Positions 1 through 5,700 of a stretch of DNA of 5,700 bases are shown in pieces. Positions within the stretch are counted from its first letter, which is position 1. Each line of letters begins with the position of its first letter. Origin of the DNA: Arenicella sp. (lineage in GTDB: Bacteria > Pseudomonadota > Gammaproteobacteria > Arenicellales > Arenicellaceae); contig JALZWI010000141.1 in the NCBI GenBank assembly GCA_023299895.1, positions 1 through 5,700 on the forward strand. Reading direction: 5' to 3'. The notes under the pieces were generated by a model. The model saw only the letters and a program-made list of their open reading frames with translations, was not told the origin of the DNA and did not search any database. The position numbers and the translations under genes are program-made.

Positions 1-1988
1 CCATTTTTAGCTAATAAATCAATTACTTGAGAAGCTTCCCCTAAAGTTCTTACGAACGGAATCATAATCTCAATATTGGTTAAGCCCATTTCGTCACGCA
101 CGTATTTAAGTGCCTTGCATTCCATTTCAAAGCAATCTTGCATACTAGGTGCGATATAGCGTGACGCTCCGCGAAAGCCTAGCATTGGGTTTTCTTCGTC
201 GGGTTCATAATCATGACCGCCGACCATATGCGCATACTCGTTTGACTTAAAATCAGACAATCGCACGATCACACGTTTTGGCGCAAAGGCACAACCTAAA
301 GTCGCGATACCTTCAGACAGCTTTTGCACGAAAAAATCAGTAGGGGAGTCATAACCTGCCATGTATTCATCAATTATAGATTTAACATCAATCGATTGCT
401 TATCGTATTCGATCAAGGCTTTTGGGTGGACGCCGATCATACGGTTAATAATGAATTCAAGTCGCGCTAAGCCAATGCCTTCATGTGGTAATTGGGCAAA
501 GGTAAATGCTCGGTCAGGGTTGCCGACGTTTTGCATAATCTTGAACGGAATTTCCGGCATTTTATCGATATTGGTGACATTTTTCTCAAAAGCCAATTCA
601 CCAGCATAGATATATCCTGTATCACCTTCGGCACAAGAAACAGTCACTGGGGCACCATCTTCTAATTTTTCAGTCGCGTCACCACAACCCACAATTGCGG
701 CTACTCCAAGTTCACGCGCGATAATGGCTGCGTGACAAGTTCGGCCACCGCGATTAGTAATAATCGCTGCAGCGCGTTTCATTACTGGCTCCCAATCTGG
801 GTCAGTCATGTCGGTCACTAATATGTCGCCATCTTGGACGATATTCATATCATCAATGCTGGCGACTTTGCGTACCTTACCAGTAGCTATGCGCTGGCCA
901 ATTGAGCGGCCTTCAGCGAGTATTGTAGTACCGGCTTCTTTTAGTTGGAAGCTGATCTTAACATTGGCATCTGCTTGACTGGCAACCGTCTCAGGTCGTG
1001 CTTGTACGATATAGAGCTGCTTGTCGTCACCGTCTTTGGCCCACTCAATATCCATTGGGCGACCATAATGTTTCTCAATAATTAAGGCTTGCTTGGCAAG
1101 CTCTTGTACGTCGACATCGCTGATGGAAAATTGCTTGCGTTCTTTAACATCAACGTCAACCGTATCAACTGATTTACCAGCGGTAGTGTCGCCTGAGTAA
1201 ATCATCTTAATTAACTTACTGCCCAGTGTGCGACGTACAACAGCAGGGCGACCAGCACTTAGAGTAGGTTTGTGTACATAAAATTCGTCAGGGTTAACCG
1301 AGCCTTGAACGACGGTTTCTCCTAAGCCATAAGATGAGGTCACAAAGACCACATCATCAAAGCCTGATTCAGTATCAAGTGTAAACATAACCCCAGCAGA
1401 GCCTGTTTCGCTACGAACCATACGTTGAATGCCTGCTGATAATGCGACATTTTCATGTGCATAACCTTGGTGTACACGGTACGAAATAGCACGGTCATTA
1501 AACAACGAGGCAAACACTTCATGCACCGCATTTTTAACAGCATCATAGCCTTCAATATTGAGGAATGTTTCTTGTTGGCCAGCAAACGAGGCGTCAGGTA
1601 AGTCTTCAGCGGTAGCTGAAGAACGAACCGCGACTTTCAAATTCTCATTGCCATTCTGCATTTTAATAAATGCTTGTTGTAATGCCGTTTCAAAGTCGGC
1701 TTGAAACGGAGTTTCGATTATCCAGCGACGAATATCACCGCCGGCTGATGTTAGGTCATCAATGTTGTCGACATTCAATGTATCTAAGCGATCATTGATA
1801 CGTTTATCTAAACCGTCAGTGGCTAAAAATTGGCGATAGGCATCGGCCGTAGTAGCAAAACCGTTTGGAACGGATACACCTAATGTGCTTAAATTGCCAA
1901 TCATCTCACCGAGTGAGGCGTTTTTGCCGCCGACTTTTTCGACGTCATTTATGGTAAGCTGATCAAACTCAATAATGTATGTGTTCAA
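1..1988 (-). CDS. ppsA: Phosphoenolpyruvate synthase (pyruvate, water dikinase), C-terminus cut by window edge
   Basis: PpsA converts pyruvate, ATP and water to phosphoenolpyruvate, AMP and phosphate in the cytoplasm, the entry step to gluconeogenesis from pyruvate or lactate. The frame is open without interruption for 662 codons. The N-terminal ATP-binding domain carries [11 protein letters not shown] (Lys22) and [19 protein letters not shown] (Arg122). The swivelling phosphohistidine domain has [15 protein letters not shown], with catalytic His419 (bases 732-734) and Thr417, the expected target of the regulatory kinase. The PEP/pyruvate-binding barrel begins around residue 480 and includes [13 protein letters not shown] and [13 protein letters not shown] (Met602). 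The family is about 790 residues long, so roughly 130 residues, including the catalytic cysteine near the C-terminus, lie beyond the left edge. The start is TTG at 1988-1986: an in-frame TAG lies at 2003-2001, no ATG or GTG fits, AGAGAG precedes it at a suitable distance, and the resulting N-terminus ([11 protein letters not shown]) resembles pseudomonad PpsA. The gene is divergent from its regulator ppsR. Confidence 0.97.
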   Translation of the reverse strand, partial: MNTYIIEFDQLTINDVEKVGGKNASLGEMIGNLSTLGVSVPNGFATTADAYRQFLATDGLDKRINDRLDTLNVDNIDDLTSAGGDIRRWIIETPFQADFETALQQAFIKMQNGNENLKVAVRSSATAEDLPDASFAGQQETFLNIEGYDAVKNAVHEVFASLFNDRAISYRVHQGYAHENVALSAGIQRMVRSETGSAGVMFTLDTESGFDDVVFVTSSYGLGETVVQGSVNPDEFYVHKPTLSAGRPAVVRRTLGSKLIKMIYSGDTTAGKSVDTVDVDVKERKQFSISDVDVQELAKQALIIEKHYGRPMDIEWAKDGDDKQLYIVQARPETVASQADANVKISFQLKEAGTTILAEGRSIGQRIATGKVRKVASIDDMNIVQDGDILVTDMTDPDWEPVMKRAAAIITNRGGRTCHAAIIARELGVAAIVGCGDATEKLEDGAPVTVSCAEGDTGYIYAGELAFEKNVTNIDKMPEIPFKIMQNVGNPDRAFTFAQLPHEGIGLARLEFIINRMIGVHPKALIEYDKQSIDVKSIIDEYMAGYDSPTDFFVQKLSEGIATLGCAFAPKRVIVRLSDFKSNEYAHMVGGHDYEPDEENPMLGFRGASRYIAPSMQDCFEMECKALKYVRDEMGLTNIEIMIPFVRTLGEASQVIDLLAKN

Positions 1989-2104
1989 GGCGAAAACTCT
2001 CTAATCAAGGACTAAATTTGATGGAGAGCAATAATACCATGAAGTCATTATGTGAACACTAACTAGAATATTAGTATTAAACATTGATATAAGCAGCATT
2101 AATC
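1989..2104. promoter_or_regulatory. Divergent ppsA/ppsR intergenic region
   Basis: These 116 AT-rich bases must hold the promoters for both ppsA (leftward) and ppsR (rightward). For ppsR, TAGAAT at 2064-2069 is a 5/6 match to a -10 box, but no convincing -35 lies upstream of it. For ppsA, TATTAT at 2037-2032 on the minus strand is a possible -10, with only a poor -35. No clear operator or riboswitch structure is seen. A 13-codon open frame with a good Shine-Dalgarno lies inside and is described among the findings. The role is inferred from position; the exact boxes are uncertain. Confidence 0.4.
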
Positions 2105-2944
2105 ATGAAAAGAAAAGTTTTTTTCTTATCGGATAGCACCGGTATGACAGCCGAAAACCTCGGCAAGAGTTTGTTAACTCAATTCCCAAACATACAGTTT
2201 GAGAGTGTCACCAAACCGTTTGTTGATACTCCCGAGAAGGCACAACGCATTGCGATTGAATTAAATAACGAAGTGCAGATTTCAGGCATACGCCCAATTG
2301 TCATCGATACGATTGTTAAAAACGAAGTCAGCGAAATATTTAAGAAAACAGATTGTTTCTATATTGATGTTTTTTCTACCTTTTTAGAGCCATTAGAAGG
2401 AGAGTTAGGAGTTAAATCAGCGCATACCGTTGGTCATCAGTCGATCTTTGAAGAAGGTACTCAGGTTGCTGACAGCGCCTATATGAAGCGTATGGAGGCA
2501 GTGCATTTTGCCTTAGCGAATGATGACGGCATGCAACTAAATCGTTATCACGAGGCAGATATCATTCTTATTGGCGTATCTCGTACCGGTAAAACACCGA
2601 CCAGCGTTTATCTGGGTATGCAATTTGGTATTAAGGCCGCAAATTATCCACTGATACCTGATGACTTAGAACTGAATAAAATGCCTGATGCTTTGAAAGA
2701 TCATACACGTAAATTATTTGGTTTAACCATACGCGCGTCTCGCTTAGCGGAAATTCGTAACGAGCGAAAACCCAATAGCACTTATGCAAGTTTACGTAAT
2801 TGTGTGGACGAAATTCGATTAGCCGAAACCCTGTATAGACAATATCGTGTGCCCTATATTGATACCACGCAACTTTCGATTGAAGAAATTGCAGCTCGTA
2901 TGTTAGAGCGTGCTGGCATTGAACGCCGTGTTGCAAGTCTTTAG
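2105..2944 (+). CDS. ppsR: PEP synthase regulatory protein (PSRP; bifunctional kinase/pyrophosphorylase, DUF299 family)
   Basis: This cytoplasmic enzyme inactivates PEP synthase by ADP-dependent phosphorylation of a threonine near the catalytic histidine, and reactivates it by phosphate-dependent removal of that phosphate, releasing pyrophosphate. At 279 residues it is full length for the family. It opens with the typical FFLSDSTGMTAENLGKSLL (residues 6-24). It carries AHTVGHQ (106-112) and the P-loop-like nucleotide-binding motif GVSRTGKT at residues 157-164, followed by PTSVYLGMQFGIKAANYPL, a family hallmark. The C-terminus has NSTYASLRNCVDEIRLAE (224-241), also conserved. The ATG at 2105 is the natural family start, although only a weak Shine-Dalgarno precedes it. 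Divergence from ppsA fits the role. A plant- and PPDK-type regulator belongs to the same family, but with PpsA adjacent the PEP-synthase-specific assignment is strong. Confidence 0.96.
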   Translation: MKRKVFFLSDSTGMTAENLGKSLLTQFPNIQFESVTKPFVDTPEKAQRIAIELNNEVQISGIRPIVIDTIVKNEVSEIFKKTDCFYIDVFSTFLEPLEGELGVKSAHTVGHQSIFEEGTQVADSAYMKRMEAVHFALANDDGMQLNRYHEADIILIGVSRTGKTPTSVYLGMQFGIKAANYPLIPDDLELNKMPDALKDHTRKLFGLTIRASRLAEIRNERKPNSTYASLRNCVDEIRLAETLYRQYRVPYIDTTQLSIEEIAARMLERAGIERRVASL

Positions 2945-2964
2945 TAAAACTTAAGTTCTAAAGC

Positions 2965-3411
2965 ATGAATGATCTGCACTGGATGCAACGGGCACTTCAA
3001 CTTGCCAAGCACGCCGAACAACAAGATGAAGTACCAGTCGGCGCAGTTCTCGTGTTGAATGGTGAGCTTATTGGCGAAGGCTCCAATGCACCAATATCCA
3101 ACAGCGACGCAACCGCCCATGCTGAAATCCAAGCGATTAGAGCGGCTTGCCAGCATCAGAACAATTATCGATTACCGAACAGTACGCTCTACGTTACCTT
3201 AGAGCCTTGCAGTATGTGTGCCGGTGCAATTATCCATGCTCGAATTGCACGGGTAGTCATTGCCACGCAAGAACCACGTGCAGGTGCAGCAGGGTCGGCG
3301 CTGGATGTGTTGAATAATGACAAACTCAATCATCGTTGCGAGGTTGAATTTGGTCTGTGCGGTGAAGAAAGTGCGAACTTATTAAAAACGTTTTTTAAAC
3401 GTCGTCGCTAG
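2965..3411 (+). CDS. tadA: tRNA-specific adenosine deaminase TadA
   Basis: TadA deaminates adenosine 34 to inosine in the anticodon of tRNA-Arg(ACG), which allows one tRNA to read several arginine codons. It is essential in E. coli. The 148-residue protein has the zinc-dependent cytidine/deoxycytidylate deaminase fold. HAE at 52-54 supplies the zinc-binding histidine and the proton-shuttling Glu54, and PCSMC at 81-85 supplies Cys82 and Cys85. Other TadA-typical stretches are EVPVGAVLV (22-30), NYRLPNSTLYVTLEPC (67-82) and GAAGSALDVL (107-116). The positively charged tail FFKRRR matches the family, which separates it from guanine or cytosine deaminases. The length is slightly shorter than the E. 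coli protein because the C-terminal tail is short. It starts 20 bases after the ppsR stop on the same strand, so it may be co-transcribed with ppsR. The Shine-Dalgarno is weak. Confidence 0.95.
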   Translation: MNDLHWMQRALQLAKHAEQQDEVPVGAVLVLNGELIGEGSNAPISNSDATAHAEIQAIRAACQHQNNYRLPNSTLYVTLEPCSMCAGAIIHARIARVVIATQEPRAGAAGSALDVLNNDKLNHRCEVEFGLCGEESANLLKTFFKRRR

Positions 3412-3417
3412 TTAAAC

Positions 3418-3834
3418 CTAATCACTAAAACCGCTACGAATTTTTTCAGCGAACTCTTCTAGCCGAGACTGTTCTGCTATCTCACTAGCATGTTCGCGCA
3501 TACTACCCCTAGAAGAAGGGATAATATGAAAGTGAATATGCGGCACAGTTTGGCCGGCGGCACTGCCGTTAAATTGAACCACTCTAATTCCTTCGGAATT
3601 TAAGCTTTTTTTGACGGCTGTTGCGACATATTTAACCTTGCAAATCAAATCAGCAACGGCTTCATCAGGTAAGTCAAACAAGGTTTCAGCAGCGACTTTG
3701 GGGATCACCAGAGTGTGTCCATCAACCTGTGGCATGATATCCATAAACGCCAGGGTTGAGTCATCTTCATAGACTTTGATACAAGGAATTTCCTCACGCA
3801 GTATTTTGGCAAAAATATTATTATCGTCGTACAT
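3418..3834 (-). CDS. HIT-family protein (histidine triad nucleotide-binding hydrolase)
   Basis: Histidine triad proteins bind nucleotides and hydrolyse phosphoramidate, AMP-lysine or dinucleoside polyphosphate bonds; the substrate of this one cannot be told from sequence. From the chosen start it has 138 residues. The motif GQTVPHIHFHIIP covers residues 94-106, with the triad at His99, His101 and His103; the middle histidine of the active site in this family is the nucleophile. GHTLVIPK (residues 39-46) and FNGSAAGQ (residues 88-95) are also typical. The frame is open upstream to an ATG at 3942, which would add 36 residues. I chose the ATG at 3834-3832 because MYDDNNIFAKILREEIPC matches the usual N-terminus of the family and the extra segment does not look like it. 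The gene is convergent with tadA, only 6 bases separating the stop codons, and divergent from the flavin reductase gene. Confidence 0.92.
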   Translation of the reverse strand: MYDDNNIFAKILREEIPCIKVYEDDSTLAFMDIMPQVDGHTLVIPKVAAETLFDLPDEAVADLICKVKYVATAVKKSLNSEGIRVVQFNGSAAGQTVPHIHFHIIPSSRGSMREHASEIAEQSRLEEFAEKIRSGFSD

Positions 3835-3992
3835 GTTCGCTTTTGTGTTATTACTAATTACAGAAGATAGATAGTGTTGCATAAACTTAAAGATAACTAA
3901 ACTCAAAGGGCTTTCTATTCCGCTCAGGGCTGTTTCAATCACTGGTGAAAAAGACCATAATGCTGTCTGACTAGAATCTTTAATTCAATTCA
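3835..3992. promoter_or_regulatory. Divergent intergenic region between HIT gene and flavin reductase gene
   Basis: These 158 bases should hold the promoters of both flanking genes. TAGAAT at 3972-3977, 15 bases before the flavin reductase ATG, resembles a -10 box, but no good -35 is seen at the right distance and the spacing to the start codon is short. No strong Shine-Dalgarno is visible for either gene. Most of this segment is also open in the HIT reading frame as a possible N-terminal extension. The regulatory role is inferred from gene orientation only. Confidence 0.3.
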
Positions 3993-4472
3993 ATGACAAA
4001 ACCGAGAGAACATCGCTCATTACGTGATGCGTTTGGTCAATTTGCGACCGGCGTCACTGTAATCACGGCTAACACTCAGCAGGGCCTGCCGATTGGCATT
4101 ACCGCCAATAGTTTTGCATCTGTTTCTTTAGAGCCGCCTTTAGTGTCTTGGTGCGTTGATAAGAATTCAACTCGATTTAAAGAGTTTATTGAGGCTGAAT
4201 TTTTCACGATTAGTGTCCTCACCGCAGAGCAAGAAAAAATTTCAAATTTATTTGCACAACGCAGTTGGGATGAAAAAGTATTTGAAGATGTGGATTGGTT
4301 TAAGGGACTTAATGATGTGCCGCAAATACCTAATGTATCAGCTCGATTTCATTGTAAATCCGAACATGAATACGCAGGAGGTGATCACGTAATCATTGTC
4401 GGTGCCGTCTTAGAATATGAGTCGGACCCGCAAACGCCGCTACTGTTTTTTCAAGGTGCCTATCAATATTGA
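3993..4472 (+). CDS. Flavin reductase-like, FMN-binding split-barrel protein
   Basis: Members of this family (HpaC/NtaB type) bind FMN or FAD and usually reduce it with NAD(P)H to supply a partner monooxygenase, acting in the cytoplasm. The 159-residue protein covers the whole single domain. The N-terminal LRDAFGQFATGVTVITA (residues 10-26) and GITANSFASVSLEPPLVSWCVDKNS (35-59) are the classic flavin-contacting segments. FTISVLTAEQEKISNLFA (71-88) and the late GGDHVIIVGAVLEYE (129-143), followed by PLLFFQGAYQY (149-159), are also typical. No oxygenase component is encoded nearby, so the partner and substrate are unknown. It could equally be a stand-alone flavin or haem-handling protein of the same fold. 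The ATG at 3993 gives the expected N-terminus, without a clear Shine-Dalgarno. Its TGA stop overlaps the TTG that may have started the downstream methyltransferase pseudogene. Confidence 0.9.
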   Translation: MTKPREHRSLRDAFGQFATGVTVITANTQQGLPIGITANSFASVSLEPPLVSWCVDKNSTRFKEFIEAEFFTISVLTAEQEKISNLFAQRSWDEKVFEDVDWFKGLNDVPQIPNVSARFHCKSEHEYAGGDHVIIVGAVLEYESDPQTPLLFFQGAYQY

Positions 4473-4945
4473 GACAGTCATTTTTCGATAACAGAATTCC
4501 TCCTCCTATCGTATTGTTAATCACAATACGCTTGATTTGGTTTGTGGCACAGTATGACAATACGTTGGATTCTCTTAATTTAGAAAATGTTAAGCAGTGG
4601 CGCTAGGCCGCAGGGGCATTGTTCACTCTATTGGGTTTGATGTTTCTTCAGTGATGTTGTTTTTTAAATCAAAAACAACCATCAACCCACTAAACCCAAG
4701 TTCCAGTAAAAAAATTGGTGATTAAGGGCTTTTTTAAAATCAGTCGTAACCCGATGTGTTTGGGGATGTTGCTAATCAGTCTTGGTGTGGTTTGTTATTT
4801 CGCTAGCTCCATCAGTTTGTTAGTGCTCGTAGGTTTTGTTATCTATATCACTCGCTTTCAAATCATCCCTGAAGAACGTGCTCTTAATTCCATATTTGGC
4901 AATGAGTTTAGCGCCTACAAAAAATAGGTTCGGCGTTGGTTGTAA
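4469..4945 (+). pseudogene. Degraded membrane methyltransferase of the isoprenylcysteine/phospholipid methyltransferase (ICMT/PEMT) type
   Basis: Pieces of one small integral-membrane methyltransferase can be read across two frames. Frame A starts at a TTG at 4469 that overlaps the flavin reductase stop, with AAGGTG at 4453-4458 as a possible ribosome site. It gives FFDNRIPPPIVLLI and a first membrane helix. An in-frame TAG at 4604-4606 follows, then AAGALFTLLGLMFL, then TGA at 4652. The sequence continues one base back in frame B from about 4648 (FFKSKTTINPLNP). It returns to frame A after a run of seven A at 4708-4714 as LVIKGFFKISRNPMCLGMLL, a further membrane segment, and RFQIIPEERALNSIFGNEF. 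A second TAG at 4925-4927 splits AYKK from VRRWL, which ends at TAA 4943-4945. Repaired, the product would be about 158 residues, the normal family size, with the SAM-site RNPM-LG and EERAL motifs present. Two nonsense codons plus two indels argue for a dead gene. The C-terminal piece 4715-4927 is open but lacks half the protein. The substrate of the intact relative is unknown. Confidence 0.85.
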
Positions 4946-4955
4946 GCTAACTTAC
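4942..4955. terminator. Weak hairpin between convergent pseudogene and batD-like gene
   Basis: GTAAG-CTAA-CTTAC forms a five-base-pair stem with a four-base loop at the junction of two convergent transcription units. It overlaps the ancestral TAA of the pseudogene and lies 9 bases before the stop of the leftward batD-like gene. Neither side is followed by a run of T, so this is at best a poor intrinsic terminator and may be chance. Confidence 0.2.
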
Positions 4956-4964
4956 GGTTTGGTG

Positions 4965-5700
4965 TTACGCAGGATAAAGTGGGGCTAGTTCACCCGCTAA
5001 AGGTTGTTGCTTTTTATTCGCCATCTTAAATTCCTCTCGTAAATCATCTATTTGAGCGATAAGTTGCTCGGTATTGATTGCCTCGCCATTACTGTAGATA
5101 ACTTTATCTAACTGATTTAATTCTGACTTGAGTGTTGGAGAGTTAGATAAACTGGAAACCATATCAATATTTAGAATTGTTTCATTAGGCATTGCTGATC
5201 GCGCCCATGTTAGTAGCTGCTTGCGAATAACTCTCGCGTCCCCACCTTTTAAGCTGTGTTGAAATTGATCCCAGGCGCCGCTTTCATTCAAGCCAGTGTC
5301 ATTGGTGGTTAGTTCTTGTTTGACTGCCACGACTCCTCGGTTACGCAAAAAGTAAAACTGTAATAAGCAAATCAAAGCAAGGCAGATAGTCGCTAATTGC
5401 CACCACCAATTATTTGTATTGGTTAGCGATGAATTCGGTGTGGATTGATTAAGTTGAGCCGTGTTGGGCGCTGAATTTGCTGAAAAATTTTGTGTGCTTT
5501 GCTCTTGTGATATTTCGCCAATTGCCGGCAACACCATTAATATTTGGGCAGGTAATACCGCTTCACGCCATTGGTCCGTCAGATTGTCCCACCAACTTAT
5601 TCGTTGCTCGGCTAAGATCAATTCGCCACTTGCCGATGGCACGATGGCCTCAGATTCAATACGCACACCAACCAAGCCTTGTGCAGACTTTGTATTCTCA
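4965..5700 (-). CDS. batD: BatD-like protein, C-terminal part (N-terminus beyond right edge)
   Basis: BatD proteins are membrane-anchored, mostly periplasmic beta-rich proteins encoded with the von Willebrand factor A proteins BatA/BatB and an MoxR ATPase. The cluster has been linked to aerotolerance or envelope stress, but the molecular role is not settled. The frame is open to the window edge and 244 residues are visible. The first visible part reads GLVGVRIESEAIVPSASGEL, then ISWWD and REAVLPAQILMVLPA, the characteristic last repeat of BatD (typically WWD...LPA). Next is a linker of about 35 residues rich in Ser, Asn, Thr and Gln. One transmembrane helix follows (WWWQLATICLALICLLQFYFL), with RNR as a positive cytoplasmic stop. 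A cytoplasmic tail of about 120 residues ends in LAPLYPA, like other proteobacterial BatD. A TTG at 5675 could be taken as a start but sits inside the conserved domain, so the true start is off the window. If the usual order holds, bat genes continue to the right. Confidence 0.85.
   Translation of the reverse strand, partial: ENTKSAQGLVGVRIESEAIVPSASGELILAEQRISWWDNLTDQWREAVLPAQILMVLPAIGEISQEQSTQNFSANSAPNTAQLNQSTPNSSLTNTNNWWWQLATICLALICLLQFYFLRNRGVVAVKQELTTNDTGLNESGAWDQFQHSLKGGDARVIRKQLLTWARSAMPNETILNIDMVSSLSNSPTLKSELNQLDKVIYSNGEAINTEQLIAQIDDLREEFKMANKKQQPLAGELAPLYPA

Noticed and set aside
361..609. Plus-strand open frame of 82 codons inside the ppsA region
   Set aside because: It lies antisense to conserved PpsA coding sequence and its product resembles no known family.
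1340..1585. Minus-strand open frame of 81 codons inside ppsA
   Set aside because: It is an alternative frame of the PpsA N-terminal domain, whose true frame is continuous and highly conserved.
2631..3156. Two minus-strand open frames antisense to ppsR and tadA
   Set aside because: Both oppose well-recognised genes with intact motifs and have no recognisable product.
3384..3402. AT-rich inverted repeats (AAAAACGTTTTT and ACGTTT-TTT-AAACGT) near the end of tadA as a terminator
   Set aside because: They lie within the TadA coding sequence for the FFKRRR tail, have little GC in the stem and no following T run.
4156..4392. Plus-strand open frame in another frame of the flavin reductase gene
   Set aside because: It overlaps the conserved flavin-binding domain and shows no domain of its own.
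4473..4714. Treating this stretch as a plain intergenic region
   Set aside because: Its translation matches the N-terminal half of the methyltransferase family, so it is part of the pseudogene.
4645..4715. Programmed frameshifting in the methyltransferase gene (A7 run)
   Set aside because: Two shifts plus two nonsense codons would all have to be bypassed, and this family has no known recoding; decay is simpler.
4604..4927. Amber codon reassignment (pyrrolysine or suppressor) to explain the two in-frame TAG codons
   Set aside because: Frameshifts are also present in the same gene, and tadA and the HIT gene in this window end with TAG as ordinary stops.

Overview
The window looks like core chromosome of a gammaproteobacterium of moderate-to-low GC. 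The evidence is a divergent phosphoenolpyruvate synthase/PSRP pair, a bacterial tadA and a batD-type gene; the genus cannot be fixed from the sequence. It holds six protein genes and one clear pseudogene. I see no rRNA, tRNA, CRISPR array, insertion sequence or phage gene.

Layout. The left third (1-1988, minus strand) is the N-terminal ~84% of ppsA, whose C-terminus lies beyond the left edge. A 116-base divergent intergenic region separates it from ppsR (2105-2944, plus), the kinase/phosphatase that switches PEP synthase off and on. After 20 bases comes tadA (2965-3411, plus), the tRNA adenosine deaminase for the wobble position. Tail-to-tail with tadA is a HIT-family nucleotide-binding protein (3418-3834, minus). 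A 158-base divergent gap leads to a flavin reductase-like FMN-binding protein (3993-4472, plus). Directly behind it, possibly once translationally coupled, lies a degraded membrane methyltransferase gene of the isoprenylcysteine/phospholipid methyltransferase type (4469-4945, plus). The right end (4965-5700, minus) is the C-terminal part of a BatD-like membrane protein that runs off the edge.

How they work together. ppsA and ppsR form one functional unit: PpsA makes phosphoenolpyruvate from pyruvate, and PpsR controls it by phosphorylating a threonine two residues before the catalytic histidine; both residues are visible here. tadA may be co-transcribed with ppsR but has no obvious functional link. 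The HIT protein, the flavin reductase and BatD appear to be independent housekeeping or accessory functions.

The most notable item is the methyltransferase pseudogene, with two in-frame amber codons and two compensating frameshifts. I found no evidence of a novel multi-gene system.
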